Virus record (IMG/VR): IMGVR_UViG_3300042564_000096
Span: 1-36,476 of that record
Origin: a virus
Length of the DNA stretch: 36,476 nucleotides
Reading direction: 5' to 3' (one strand)
Position 1 is the stretch's first letter. Every line of letters starts with the position of its first letter. Position numbers and translations under genes: made by a program. The notes below the pieces were generated by a model, which searched no databases, had not been told where the DNA came from, and was given only the letters and a program-made list of their open reading frames with translations. Below are positions 16,920-26,200 of this stretch, piece by piece.

Positions 16920-19900
16920 TTAGTAAGTACCACCATCAATATTAAAACCATCAAGAGTTGAAGTTGCCGCACCCGCACCAGTAATATTAGTGCCAATAAA
17001 CATTGCCTTTGCTACAGACAATCCACCAGAAAGAACAACAGCAGCAGTTCCAACAGCTGACGCATCAGTAGTTGCAGTCATTGTTACGGCACCAGAAGCT
17101 GCAAGAGTCGTAAACGCACCAGTATTTGCAGTAGAAGCACCGATTGGAGTATTATTAATACTACCAGTAGTGATTATTGCGCCAGTAATTGTTTTATTAG
17201 TTAATGTATCAGTAGTGGCACGACCAACTAGAGTATCAGTAGAAGATGGAAGTGTTAATGTTCCACTGTTAACAATGGTGGCAATAACTGGAGCAGTTAG
17301 AGTCTTGTTAGTAAATGTTTCAGTACCATCTAAAGTGGCAAGAGTACCAGTAACAGGTAATGTTAATGTAGTATTAGCAGTTGTAGTTAGTGCAGTAGTA
17401 TGCGCACCAGAAGTAGTAAGATTGCCACCAAGTGTGATAGTCTTGCCAGTGTTTGCTACACCAGTGCCACCGTATGCGCCAGCAATTACTGAACCTTGCC
17501 AAGTACCAGTACCGATAGTACCAAGAGTAGTAATAGTTGATTGACCAACATAAGTTGATGCGATGTCAACAGCATCGGCAGAGATAGAGATACGATCAGC
17601 AGTACCAACTACATTTAAAGTATTACCAGTCTTAGTTAAACCATCACCAGCGATAACAGAACCAGCACCAGAGAACTGAACGAAGGTAATCGGTGTAGTA
17701 CCGATAGTAACAGCACCTACGTTAGTACATACATAACCATTGCTTGCGCCATTTGTACCTTCTTCAACGAAAGTAAACGCACCTGGAGTGATTTCACTAT
17801 TTTCATCAGCATCAACTGTACGAGTTAATACCCAGTTTGCAGAAGCCGAACCAACAGTGGTAACTCTATAGAAACCATTCTGTAGACCAGTAGTTTGATC
17901 TTTAACAAGAACACGATCACCAACAGTAAGAACTCTACTATCAATAGTAAGAGCAGCTTGAGTGCCAGAGTTAGTAAGAGTTGCACCAACACCAGAAGTT
18001 CCATTATTATAAGTTGCAGTTAGGTTACCAGTTGTAGTAACGATAACTGAGTCTTTAACATCAAGACCAGTTTTAACAGCATCAACATAGTTTTTAGTAG
18101 CAGCATCGCTAGACTGAGTAGGTTCAGCAACAGAAGTAATACGTTTATTAGAAACGTCAACAGTACCTGTACCAGTTGGAACTAAATCGATACTATTGTT
18201 ACCAGAAGCAGCATTAACAGTCATATTGCCAGAAGTGGCAGTAATGCTAGTGGCTAAAGCAGCACCAAGAGTTGGAGTTACTAGAGTTGGGCTACTAGCA
18301 AATACTAAAGCACCAGAACCAGTCTCATCAGAAATAACACCAGCAAGTTCAGCAGAAGTGGTTGCAGCAAATGCGCTTAGTTTATCTGCCACATAAGCAA
18401 CAGTACCGCCCGCACCGAATGCCACAGAAGAAGTATCTGTACCAGTGAAAGTTAATGTATTGCTTGCAGTAAGAGTTTTTCCATTGGCAATTGTTAGAGT
18501 GCCAGTACTTGAACTGATAGTTAAACCATTAATACTTGTAGCAGTAGCAACTCCAAGAGTTGGAGTAATTAGAGTTGGACTAGATTCTAGAACAACTGCA
18601 CCAGTACCAGTTACTGCAGTAATACCTGTTCCATTAATTTGGAACACATTACCTGTAGCTGCTGTATTGAATGTTTTATTGGTAAACGCATCAGTAGTTG
18701 CTTTACCAACTAGAGTATCTGTTGCAACTGGTAATGTTAATACGCTAGAACCAGCAGTAGCACCAGATAAAATTTGAGTAGTTCCAGAAGTAGAACCTGC
18801 GAATGTTGCAGAAGTTAATCCAGCAAGAGATGTAGAAGTTGCACCAAGAGCAACTGTTGTGCTACCAATAGTAACTGAACTGTTTGCTAAGTTTGCATTA
18901 GTGATACCAGCAGAGCCACTAAGATTGGTATTGGTTAAACCAGTAATAGTATTTGAACCAGCAGCAATTGTCTTGTTTGTTAGAGTATCAGTAGTTGCTT
19001 TACCAACTAATGTATCTGTTGCAGCTGGTAGAGTTAAAGTAGTAGAACCAGCTGCAGCAGAAGCAGCAACAGTTGTAGTACCTGTGGTACCAGAGAAAAT
19101 TGCACCACCAGATCCAATAGTTGGAGTAGTTAATGCTGGGCTGGTTAATGTTTTATTGGTAAGGGTTTGTGTACCATCAAGAGTAACAACAGTATTATCA
19201 ATACTAAAGTCAACTGTATTAGTTGCTGAAGTTACTGTTGAGGTAATACCTGTACCACCAGCAAATGTCAGAGTATCAGTTGCAAGAGCAATAGTATCTG
19301 TACCAGTATCACCAGCGATGCCTAAAGAAGTTGTAATACTTGCAGTACCAGCTGCAGTTAATTGACCCTGTGCATTAACAGTGAATGTTGGAATCGCAGT
19401 GGCAGATCCATAACTACCTGCAGTTACTGCAGTATTAGTAATAGAAACAGTACTTGAATTGCCAACATCAGAATTGGTAATAGTAATACCAGTACCAGCA
19501 GTAACTGCACCACCAACTTGATCAAAAATGTATTCAGCAAGAGTAGTTGATGTATCACCAATATAAACATTAGTGATAACTGTTTTACCTGTACCATTCG
19601 GAGTTAAAAGAATGTTACCATTGGTATCTGTAGAACTAATTGTATTACCATCAAAGTCAAGATTATCAACTTTAAGGTTATTAATTTTGCTGCTAGAATC
19701 AAGAACAATCGCAGATGACGCAGTTAGCGTACCTGGAGTATGATCCAACATATCGGTAAAATACTTACCACCAATAACAAAGTGGTTTGCTGCGTTTCCT
19801 GAAGTTTCTGATCCTATACCAATGTATAGTCTGTCACCACCATTTGATCCGTTGTCTGTTAATGCTGAGTACGCTAATTCACCTGCGCCCAGTGTGGCAG

Positions 19901-19946
19901 GATTGCCACTAACTGACGAACGCTTAATTCTGATAATAGATGCCAT
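16920..19946 (-). CDS. Long repetitive tail fibre protein (1008 aa)
   Basis: The N-terminus, [20 protein letters not shown] followed by '[19 protein letters not shown]', is the usual virion-binding start of fibres in this phage group. A long shaft of Ala/Thr/Gly/Ser-rich units follows, with recurring [18 protein letters not shown], '[18 protein letters not shown]' and [16 protein letters not shown]. At about residues 620-765 there is a globular segment ([18 protein letters not shown], '[17 protein letters not shown]', [20 protein letters not shown]). It is homologous to a segment of the 1154-residue fibre. The C-terminus ([20 protein letters not shown], ending FNIDGGTY) is a tail end common in such fibres. 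The ATG has a GGAGAC site. No lyase or hydrolase active site can be seen, so a binding or structural role is favoured. Confidence 0.85.
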   Translation of the reverse strand: MASIIRIKRSSVSGNPATLGAGELAYSALTDNGSNGGDRLYIGIGSETSGNAANHFVIGGKYFTDMLDHTPGTLTASSAIVLDSSSKINNLKVDNLDFDGNTISSTDTNGNILLTPNGTGKTVITNVYIGDTSTTLAEYIFDQVGGAVTAGTGITITNSDVGNSSTVSITNTAVTAGSYGSATAIPTFTVNAQGQLTAAGTASITTSLGIAGDTGTDTIALATDTLTFAGGTGITSTVTSATNTVDFSIDNTVVTLDGTQTLTNKTLTSPALTTPTIGSGGAIFSGTTGTTTVAASAAAGSTTLTLPAATDTLVGKATTDTLTNKTIAAGSNTITGLTNTNLSGSAGITNANLANSSVTIGSTTVALGATSTSLAGLTSATFAGSTSGTTQILSGATAGSSVLTLPVATDTLVGKATTDAFTNKTFNTAATGNVFQINGTGITAVTGTGAVVLESSPTLITPTLGVATATSINGLTISSSTGTLTIANGKTLTASNTLTFTGTDTSSVAFGAGGTVAYVADKLSAFAATTSAELAGVISDETGSGALVFASSPTLVTPTLGAALATSITATSGNMTVNAASGNNSIDLVPTGTGTVDVSNKRITSVAEPTQSSDAATKNYVDAVKTGLDVKDSVIVTTTGNLTATYNNGTSGVGATLTNSGTQAALTIDSRVLTVGDRVLVKDQTTGLQNGFYRVTTVGSASANWVLTRTVDADENSEITPGAFTFVEEGTNGASNGYVCTNVGAVTIGTTPITFVQFSGAGSVIAGDGLTKTGNTLNVVGTADRISISADAVDIASTYVGQSTITTLGTIGTGTWQGSVIAGAYGGTGVANTGKTITLGGNLTTSGAHTTALTTTANTTLTLPVTGTLATLDGTETFTNKTLTAPVIATIVNSGTLTLPSSTDTLVGRATTDTLTNKTITGAIITTGSINNTPIGASTANTGAFTTLAASGAVTMTATTDASAVGTAAVVLSGGLSVAKAMFIGTNITGAGAATSTLDGFNIDGGTY

Positions 19947-19960
19947 CTTTTATGTCTCCG

Positions 19961-20212
19961 TTAAAATTCTCCACCTTCCATGTTTTGAGCATCGAGGGTG
20001 GTTGTGGACGTCCACTTATTTGTTGTTGTTCTATAGACTAGCACTGAACCATTGAGTTTGCCATAAGTTGATGTATCTACATCGGCTACGTTATCTAACG
20101 ACTCTACCACAGCAGGTGGAGCTAAATCCGAGAATGCTGTAGTTAAATTCTGTTCTAATGTGGTAATGACTAAGTCTTCATCACCACTTAATGTTACGAA
20201 TGTGTCTGCCAT
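19961..20212 (-). CDS. Small conserved virion-associated protein (83 aa)
   Basis: This 83-residue protein starts MADTFVTLSGDEDLVITTLE. The second half, LDNVADVDTSTYGKLNGSVL followed by VYRTTTNKWTST and ending NMEGGEF, resembles the 'L-V-Y--TTNKW' segment that phage fibre proteins use near their N-termini. No membrane segment or cysteine is present. It starts 2 bases after the preceding gene and ends 14 bases before the 1008-residue fibre, so it is co-expressed with both. It may be an adapter between fibre and tail; I have no direct evidence for this. Confidence 0.7.
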   Translation of the reverse strand: MADTFVTLSGDEDLVITTLEQNLTTAFSDLAPPAVVESLDNVADVDTSTYGKLNGSVLVYRTTTNKWTSTTTLDAQNMEGGEF

Positions 20213-20214
20213 AA

Positions 20215-20547
20215 TTATTGAGTAATTTGAGGTGTTACCGTTACAATTCCCTCAACCACTCGCTTCTTTGCACCACCACTAGAAGTTACCTCTAAGTCAT
20301 AGAGATATCTTCCTGGAGGAATTGCTTCAGATTGAGTAGCTGTTAATTGAATTCGTACCCTTCCTTGTGCTGCAGCATAGATTGATGCAGTAAACGCATA
20401 TGCAGTGGAAGACGTATACGACTTTCTCATTTGAGATGCAACAGTATAGCCAGTTAGGTCGAGTGCCTGACCATTAGATGCGGTGACAGTGATTATATTG
20501 CTATAATCACTACCTTGATCTACAAAAATATTCGCTACAGTTGCCAT
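20215..20547 (-). CDS. Small beta-sandwich-like virion protein (110 aa)
   Basis: The protein has a pattern familiar from phage tail modules: an N-terminal VANIFVDQGSDYSNIITVTA, then 'LDLTGYTVASQMRKSY', a central strand-rich part GRVRIQLTATQSEAIPPGRY, then LYDLEVTSSGG and the end VVEGIVTVTPQIT. This resembles the short N-terminal sandwich domains of baseplate upper proteins and related virion proteins; the identity is inferred from pattern only. It is the first gene after a strong terminator and a perfect late promoter, with a CGGAG ribosome site, so it opens the second fibre operon. Confidence 0.75.
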   Translation of the reverse strand: MATVANIFVDQGSDYSNIITVTASNGQALDLTGYTVASQMRKSYTSSTAYAFTASIYAAAQGRVRIQLTATQSEAIPPGRYLYDLEVTSSGGAKKRVVEGIVTVTPQITQ

Positions 20548-20571
20548 TCATAACTCCGTGTTTTACTTCTT

Positions 20572-20579
20572 TATTTATA
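20572..20579 (-). promoter_or_regulatory. Late promoter TATAAATA opening the second fibre operon
   Basis: There is an exact T4-type late element on the minus strand, 24 bases before the ATG at 20547. It sits between a UUCG-loop terminator and a gene with a good ribosome site. This layout of terminator, promoter, ribosome site and gene is the clearest transcription boundary in the window. Confidence 0.75.
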
Positions 20580-20598
20580 ATTCTAGAGAATGCAAAAC

Positions 20599-20625
20599 AA
20601 AAAACCCCACCGAAGTGGGGTTTTT
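20599..20625 (-). terminator. Rho-independent terminator with UUCG tetraloop
   Basis: The minus-strand RNA would fold CCCCAC-UUCG-GUGGGG followed by UUUUUUGUUUUG. The loop reads C(UUCG)G only on this strand, which supports the direction. It begins within a few bases of the chaperone-like gene's stop. An A-tract before the stem makes it potentially bidirectional, but there is no opposing gene. Confidence 0.92.
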
Positions 20626-20629
20626 AACT

Positions 20630-21124
20630 CTATTCTAATACCCATCGGGCAGTATCTGTTCCAGTCTCTATATCTAATGTATAATTGCCTGTGGATGGCT
20701 TTTCTGGAATAATAACCCATGACGTATCAGACTCTCTCCATTCATATTTACCAAACGTAGGATTTGGATATTCTGGATGTCTAACTGGTGGAATAAATCT
20801 ACATGCATCTTTATTCCAAACCCATGATGCAGGTGGTGGGTTGAATTCTAAAACATTTAATCTAAATTCTTCTTTTTTATCATCAACTTCTTCTGCTGTC
20901 ATGTCTCGAATTTTATGAACTTCTTTAAAGATATCCCCATGTCTTTCAAACACAGTCTCAATAAAAACTTCATATGTTCCAACAGATAATTCACTTCTTT
21001 CTACCAGAACATATTCATTGTTATTATTCAAATCTATATCTGGAAATGCTACAAGTAAATTTTCTGTTAAAATTGGGAGACCTTCAGCCTCTCCACTTGA
21101 ATTTGTTTTAATATAGTAACTCAT
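20630..21124 (-). CDS. Probable tail assembly chaperone (164 aa)
   Basis: The C-terminal half has the Trp-repeat pattern of phage tail assembly chaperone-like proteins (Phage_tail_APC type): FNPPPASWVWNKDACRFIPP, then YEWRESDTSWVII. The N-terminal half, YYIKTNSSGEAEGLPILTEN plus 'AFPDIDLNNNNEYVLVER', is mixed alpha/beta. No signal or membrane segment is present. The ATG overlaps the stop of the glycine-rich adhesin gene (ATGA), so the two are translationally coupled, which fits a chaperone or partner for that adhesin. It is the last gene before a strong terminator. It could instead be a minor virion protein, because such W-repeat domains are not always chaperones. Confidence 0.7.
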   Translation of the reverse strand: MSYYIKTNSSGEAEGLPILTENLLVAFPDIDLNNNNEYVLVERSELSVGTYEVFIETVFERHGDIFKEVHKIRDMTAEEVDDKKEEFRLNVLEFNPPPASWVWNKDACRFIPPVRHPEYPNPTFGKYEWRESDTSWVIIPEKPSTGNYTLDIETGTDTARWVLE

Positions 21125-21783
21125 GGTGCTGCACTCAAATCATTTACTTGTGTTGATGGGAATGATCGAACAGTTCCAGGGTAAATAACTCGTACGCCTC
21201 CAGGACCTCCACTTTGACCACCACCATAATAAGGATGCCCACCCCTGCCGCCATTACCATAGCCACTACCACCTGGACCGCTGAGACCAACACTAGCTCC
21301 AGGTGAGTTTGAAGCAGTAACTCCATTTGTATTATAACCGCCTGCACCACCACCACCGCCATATTCACCAGCGCTTTGGCCAGGTGCACCATTACCTCCA
21401 CCAGTATATGTTCCTTCTGGACCTGCGCCACTAGTACCCGCAGCAGCACGTCCAGTAGTAGTTCCAGAAGGTGCAGCAAAAGATGAGTATCCACCACCGC
21501 CACCACCATAACTGCCGCCACCATCTACTGTTACAGTATATGAGCTGCCTGCTGTCACCGCAATATTATTTCTAAATGCTAATGCTCCACCGCCACCGCC
21601 ACGACCATCACCCCATCCGCCACCATTGCCAGCCCCAACACATACTACTGATACAGAACTAACCCCTTCTGGGGCTACAAAAGTTCCAGCACTACTATAC
21701 ACTGTTTGTCCGTAAATAAGACCTGCACCAAGAGCCTTAAATCCAAATATAGATCCAGCCCCTCTAGTTGATAATAAAGGCAT
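21121..21783 (-). CDS. Glycine-rich tail adhesin (gp38-like architecture)
   Basis: This 220-residue protein has a short N-terminal region (LLSTRGAGSIFGFKALGAG), then a strand pair typical of glycine-rich phage proteins (AGTFVAPEGVSSVSVVCVGA). From about residue 50 to 200 come many poly-Gly runs (GGWGDGRGGGGG, YGGGGGGYSS, EYGGGGGAGG, GGGQSGGPGG). The end, GGVRVIYPGTVRSFPSTQV, is a closing motif I associate with this protein type in environmental phages. Such runs form packed polyglycine II helices in the known T-even gp38 adhesins, with variable loops between them binding the receptor. No sequence homology to gp38 is claimed. The AAGGAGA site and ATG are clear. It lies after a fibre gene and overlaps a chaperone-like gene, the expected setting for a fibre-tip adhesin. 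Confidence 0.75.
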   Translation of the reverse strand: MPLLSTRGAGSIFGFKALGAGLIYGQTVYSSAGTFVAPEGVSSVSVVCVGAGNGGGWGDGRGGGGGALAFRNNIAVTAGSSYTVTVDGGGSYGGGGGGYSSFAAPSGTTTGRAAAGTSGAGPEGTYTGGGNGAPGQSAGEYGGGGGAGGYNTNGVTASNSPGASVGLSGPGGSGYGNGGRGGHPYYGGGQSGGPGGVRVIYPGTVRSFPSTQVNDLSAAP

Positions 21784-21794
21784 TCACGTTCTCC

Positions 21795-23015
21795 TTAAGA
21801 ATACTTAGTTTGAGTCCCTAAAACTACAAATGTAGCACTAGCAGTTTTAGTTATTGTTAATGAATATACATCAATAGAATTTATATTTCCAGTTGATGGG
21901 GCAGAAGTACCAGACCATTTAACAGTTACTGCGCTACCATCAATTTGAAACCCAGTTTGGTAATATGCAGTGCTCCCATTAGTGACCATAAAAGCTAATG
22001 ACATAGATTCACCAACAGCCATAATGCTATCTAGTGTAGCACCAGCACTTCCACGAACATTTAATGTCCAATTGGCGGAAGCATTTGATGTATAATAAAG
22101 AACTGCCTGTGTCAATAAATCATAGTTAATTGTACCAGTCGCAGCAGTAGCAGAAACTGTAGTTTTCTCAATAGTTTGTTGGATTGATAAAGTAGAAGCA
22201 ATAGTCTGTTTTGCAGAAAATGTTTGTGCTACGTTTGTAACAGCATTATTAGCATCATATGCCTGCACATTGGTACCTATTGCTAAACCGAGAGCAGTTC
22301 TTGCATCACCAGCAGTAGCACCACCAGTACCACCAGAAGCAATTGGTAAAGTACCCGTAGTTAAAGCAGAAGTAGATGTAGCATAAACAGCACCACCAGA
22401 AGTGAATGATGTTAAACCAGTACCACCCTTAGTAGTACCGATAGTGGTTGCATTCCAAGTACCAGTACCGATAGTACCAAGTGTAGTAATATTAGTGCTA
22501 CCTGTAAACGTAGAAATTGCAGTATTTTCTACGTTATTTAAAGACAAATCAGTCTTAACTGTAGAAGCAGAAACCCATGAAGGAGCAGTTCCAGTAGACT
22601 TAAAGTAAGTTCCAGAAGTACCAATAGCAAGTAGGGTTGTAGTATCAACTGAAGTATTGTATGGAATAGAACCAGCAAGACCGCCAACTATGTTAGTTGC
22701 CTTTGACGCAGTTCCTGTTACATTACCAGTTAAGGCAGCAGTGATAGTTCCAGCACTAAAGTTACCAGAACTATCTCTTGCAACAATAGTACTAACTGTA
22801 TTTGCTGTGGCAGAATTTAATCCATCTAATGTGTCTGCATCTATACCAGACCCAGTTCCATCAACAGTTAACAGCTTCGATAATACATCAGCAGCAGTAT
22901 AGCTAGTAGCAGTTAACTTAGTACCAACCTCAGTATTAAGGGCAGTAAAGTTAGCATCTACTTCAGCATTTGTAAGGGGACTACCCTTAGTTGTTCTTAG
23001 CGTTAATGTCGCCAT
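21795..23015 (-). CDS. Tail fibre protein with shared C-terminal tip domain (406 aa)
   Basis: The N-terminus, TLTLRTTKGSPLTNAEVDAN, is a widespread virion-attachment motif in fibres of T4-like environmental phages. Residues 50-280 are shaft-like repeats ([73 protein letters not shown]). Residues 283-406 form a compact domain, INYDLLTQAVLYYTSNASAN through AYYQTGFQIDG to VLGTQTKYS, that is paralogous to the C-terminus of the 257-residue fibre. An AAGGAAA site precedes the ATG. It lies directly before the glycine-rich adhesin, so it may supply the shaft that the adhesin caps; that pairing is an inference. Confidence 0.82.
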   Translation of the reverse strand: MATLTLRTTKGSPLTNAEVDANFTALNTEVGTKLTATSYTAADVLSKLLTVDGTGSGIDADTLDGLNSATANTVSTIVARDSSGNFSAGTITAALTGNVTGTASKATNIVGGLAGSIPYNTSVDTTTLLAIGTSGTYFKSTGTAPSWVSASTVKTDLSLNNVENTAISTFTGSTNITTLGTIGTGTWNATTIGTTKGGTGLTSFTSGGAVYATSTSALTTGTLPIASGGTGGATAGDARTALGLAIGTNVQAYDANNAVTNVAQTFSAKQTIASTLSIQQTIEKTTVSATAATGTINYDLLTQAVLYYTSNASANWTLNVRGSAGATLDSIMAVGESMSLAFMVTNGSTAYYQTGFQIDGSAVTVKWSGTSAPSTGNINSIDVYSLTITKTASATFVVLGTQTKYS

Positions 23016-23030
23016 TGTGTTTTCCTTACT

Positions 23031-23261
23031 TTAAGAACTTTTGTTTATTAGCAGCAGAAGCATCTGTTTTATCTCAGAAAGTTCTGTCTTCATGTTATTT
23101 ATTTCTTCCGAATGTTCTTCGAATTGTCTCTGTTTATTCAACGCTGCATCTCTGCGGTTTATATAATTCTGATACTCAGATCTATTAGTATTTATAATGG
23201 CGCTAGTGCTTATATCTCGCACCAGCCCATCTTTACCCTCAATTTTAACTATTCTAGTCAT
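23031..23261 (-). CDS. Small coiled-coil protein next to the DUF4815 gene (76 aa)
   Basis: The start is taken as the ATG at 23261, which overlaps the previous stop as TAATG. The longer reading frame would need a TTG nine bases earlier. The protein opens TRIVKIEGKDGLVRDISTSA, a short strand-forming segment with a conserved 'LVRD' look, then turns into a charged helix (RDAALNKQRQFEEHSEEINN) and ends with a Leu-heptad coil (MKTELSEIKQMLLLLIN). Similar short proteins, a beta start plus C-terminal coiled coil, accompany the giant structural protein in related phages. It is likely a trimeric or dimeric clip, or a chaperone, for that protein; the function is not shown by sequence. Confidence 0.75.
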   Translation of the reverse strand: MTRIVKIEGKDGLVRDISTSAIINTNRSEYQNYINRRDAALNKQRQFEEHSEEINNMKTELSEIKQMLLLLINKSS

Positions 23262-26200
23262 TATGCACAAGCGATAACACGAAGATCTTTAACTCTTGGA
23301 ACTGCCGCAGAGTTTGTGGACTTCATAACTAACTTAATTTGAAGCGAGTCAAAGGCACTGATATCTGTAGCAGTAAATGTCGTATCAATAAATTGATCAC
23401 TACCAACTTGAACATATACGATTTGACTATCTGGAGAAATTAGCGTCCAGTTAATAGTATCAAAGGAGGTAGTAGAACCAAGTGCTCCAGTTTTATAATA
23501 GACATCTACAGAAGCATCTGCAGGAATACTTGCTCCAAACTGTACACGGATTAGGTGTGATGTATTAGCCAAGTTAATTTTCTTAGTTACATACTTACTA
23601 TACGTAGAACTTCCAATAGGAGCAATTTCATCTACGAAAAAGTCTTTCTGAGAAAGAGTAATTGCAGGTGTAGCTGCCTGAGTAGTAAATGCTCTATTTA
23701 ATGTAACAGTGGCAGTAGTACCATTATCAGCAACTTTAGTCACTAAGAAAGTACCATCATTTAACGCACCAGTAGAACCAGAAACAGTCAGGTATTTACC
23801 AACAGCGATAGTTTGTAAAATTCCACGAGCAGTAGAGTTTGTAGAAGTAATAGTGCTTCCACTGAAAGCAATAGTAGTATTAGCAGTCAATAAAGCCTTA
23901 TCATCAATACCACCAATATTCATATTATCAGAAGTTGGAGCATTAATCTTATTGCTAATTCCAATCAGACTAATACGATGTGTGTCTAAGATCGGAGACA
24001 GCGAATCATTAGTGGTGCTCATAGTTACGTTGAATGCCGCAGATTTATTTCCACTTAAACTATTGTCTTCATTAACTTCAGAAGCTACCATTCTTGGAGT
24101 TGGGAAATAATTATTTTCATTTGCTAGAACATCACTAAATCCTGAGTCAAGAGTATAAGCAGACTGTGTAGAACTATCAACTGATTTGCCAGTTGTAGTC
24201 TTAATACCAAATGTAGTCATAGTTTCAGAGAAAGTCTGAATCTGTAGGGTTGGTTGTACACCATCATACTGCAAGTTTCTGGTAGCACGAACAGTAGTAC
24301 CACCAGTATATCCACTAGATGTTGGTGTTGTAGAAACAGTTATACAGTAAGAATCTAAATCAACATCACTAATAATCTGAGTTGTATAAATCTCAGCAGC
24401 GGGAACACCAAAGATAGGAGCAACATATTTGAACGCAGAACCAGAACTCAATGTAGCAGTAGCATTAGCCGTAAATGTGGCAGAAGTGTTACTTACAATA
24501 GTAGCAATCTTTCCGATATAAGAACCAGAAGAATTATAAATTGCAGTTCCAACAGCAAGTTGTGTAGTGAATGCAGTTCCAACACCAGTCAATGTGGTAT
24601 TAGCAGTGCTTGTTGCAATAGTTCCAGTACCTGTAGTTCCAGTTAACTGAGTTTGATCAGAACTTGTAATAATAGTACGTGATCCCGAAGGCATGCCATG
24701 GTTAGTTTGATATACACGAACCTTAGTCACACCACTCTTAATTTCAAACGGATCAGTTGCTAGATTTTGATATGGTAGAACATCATTGACGAACTCTACG
24801 TTAGCGATTACATCAGTCTCAAATTTAGCACGATAGATCGTAAACTTTAAATCTTGGTTTTGATCAGCTGTCCAAGTAGATGCATTCTGAGATTTAAAGA
24901 ATACACCCATGTAAGGTTGTTCAGAAATAGTACGATTAGATCCTGGAATCAAATCACCAATCTGAGAAATCCAAACTTGATAATTGTTTGAATCTGATGA
25001 AAGAATAATAGCATACTCTCCATTATCCTGTACATAAACAGGAGATGGAAATTCAAACGTAGTAGGAGTATCATACTTTGGAGTTGGTACACCACCAACT
25101 GAAACTACGTTGCTGGAGATATTTACATCAGCTGATTTTACAGATACTTTGGAGAATGGTAAAACTAATTTACCTGGATATCCGTTAACAACTTCACGAA
25201 TCTCTAAATTAACAGGAATGTTTTCATCTTTAGAAGCAAAGAAAATATCGATCTTAGTTAAGAATGCGCCACCTTTTTGTTGCACTAAGAATGTTTGTGC
25301 AAGTGGATCCCACCATCCTGTATCAGAAACAACACGATCAGCAGATTCTACAATGACTTGGTTTTCTACTAATTGTTCTTCAGCAAGTTGAGCATTACGC
25401 ACAGCATTAACAGTTGATTGACGTGTTTCCAGAATACCTTCAGCACGATATAAAGCACGACCACGAGAAGTAAAATCACCCTGCGCTGCTACGTTATCAA
25501 CTAATTTAAACTCACGAGTACCTGTACGGAAACGAACAGATTCACTATTTGGGATATTAAAGATTAAGTTTAAATCTCCAGTGAAGTTTGATACTAAGTT
25601 ATCTCCAGCCACAGTAGTGGTCAATGAAGAGAATGTACCACGTGCAGCAGATATAGAACCCTCTAGTTGCTCAGAAGCAGAGAATGTACCCTTAACATTC
25701 TGCACGAACATAGAGTAGATTCCAGTAGCTGCATTATATTCTTGACCAACAACAATAGCAGTTGCACCAGAAGTAGCACCAGTAATAACATCACCACGAT
25801 TCAAACAAACTTGCGAATCACCATTAATACGTCTAGCAGTTTCAGAAGAAAGACCACCTACGTTAGATGAATCATCAAATTGTCCACTAACTGGCAAATA
25901 TGTTAACTTAGACGCAGGAGTGCAGAATTGAGAAACTGTAACATCATCGAAATAAGGATAGAAACGAGTGTTGGGTTTTAATCCTTTAACTTGGACAAGA
26001 ATATTTCTTGAACGAATATATGGAATAACTGCAGTAGAAAGAATACGATCAGAAATAATCTCACGATCAATACGTGAGACTAAAGTTGTCTTAACACCAG
26101 TACGAGTCTGTCCGATTTGGGTTGCAACAGTTTCTGCAACAACTTGACGTGCATTAACGTGACCAGCATCTCTTCTACCAAAACGTGCATTAAACGCATC

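Noticed and set aside
9816-19946. Diversity-generating retroelement target, suggested by the Mtd_N-like fibre start
   Set aside because: No reverse transcriptase, template repeat or C-lectin-type variable region is visible in the window.
23262-23270. TTG start for the small coiled-coil gene
   Set aside because: The ATG at 23261 overlaps the previous stop as TAATG and gives a cleaner N-terminus.
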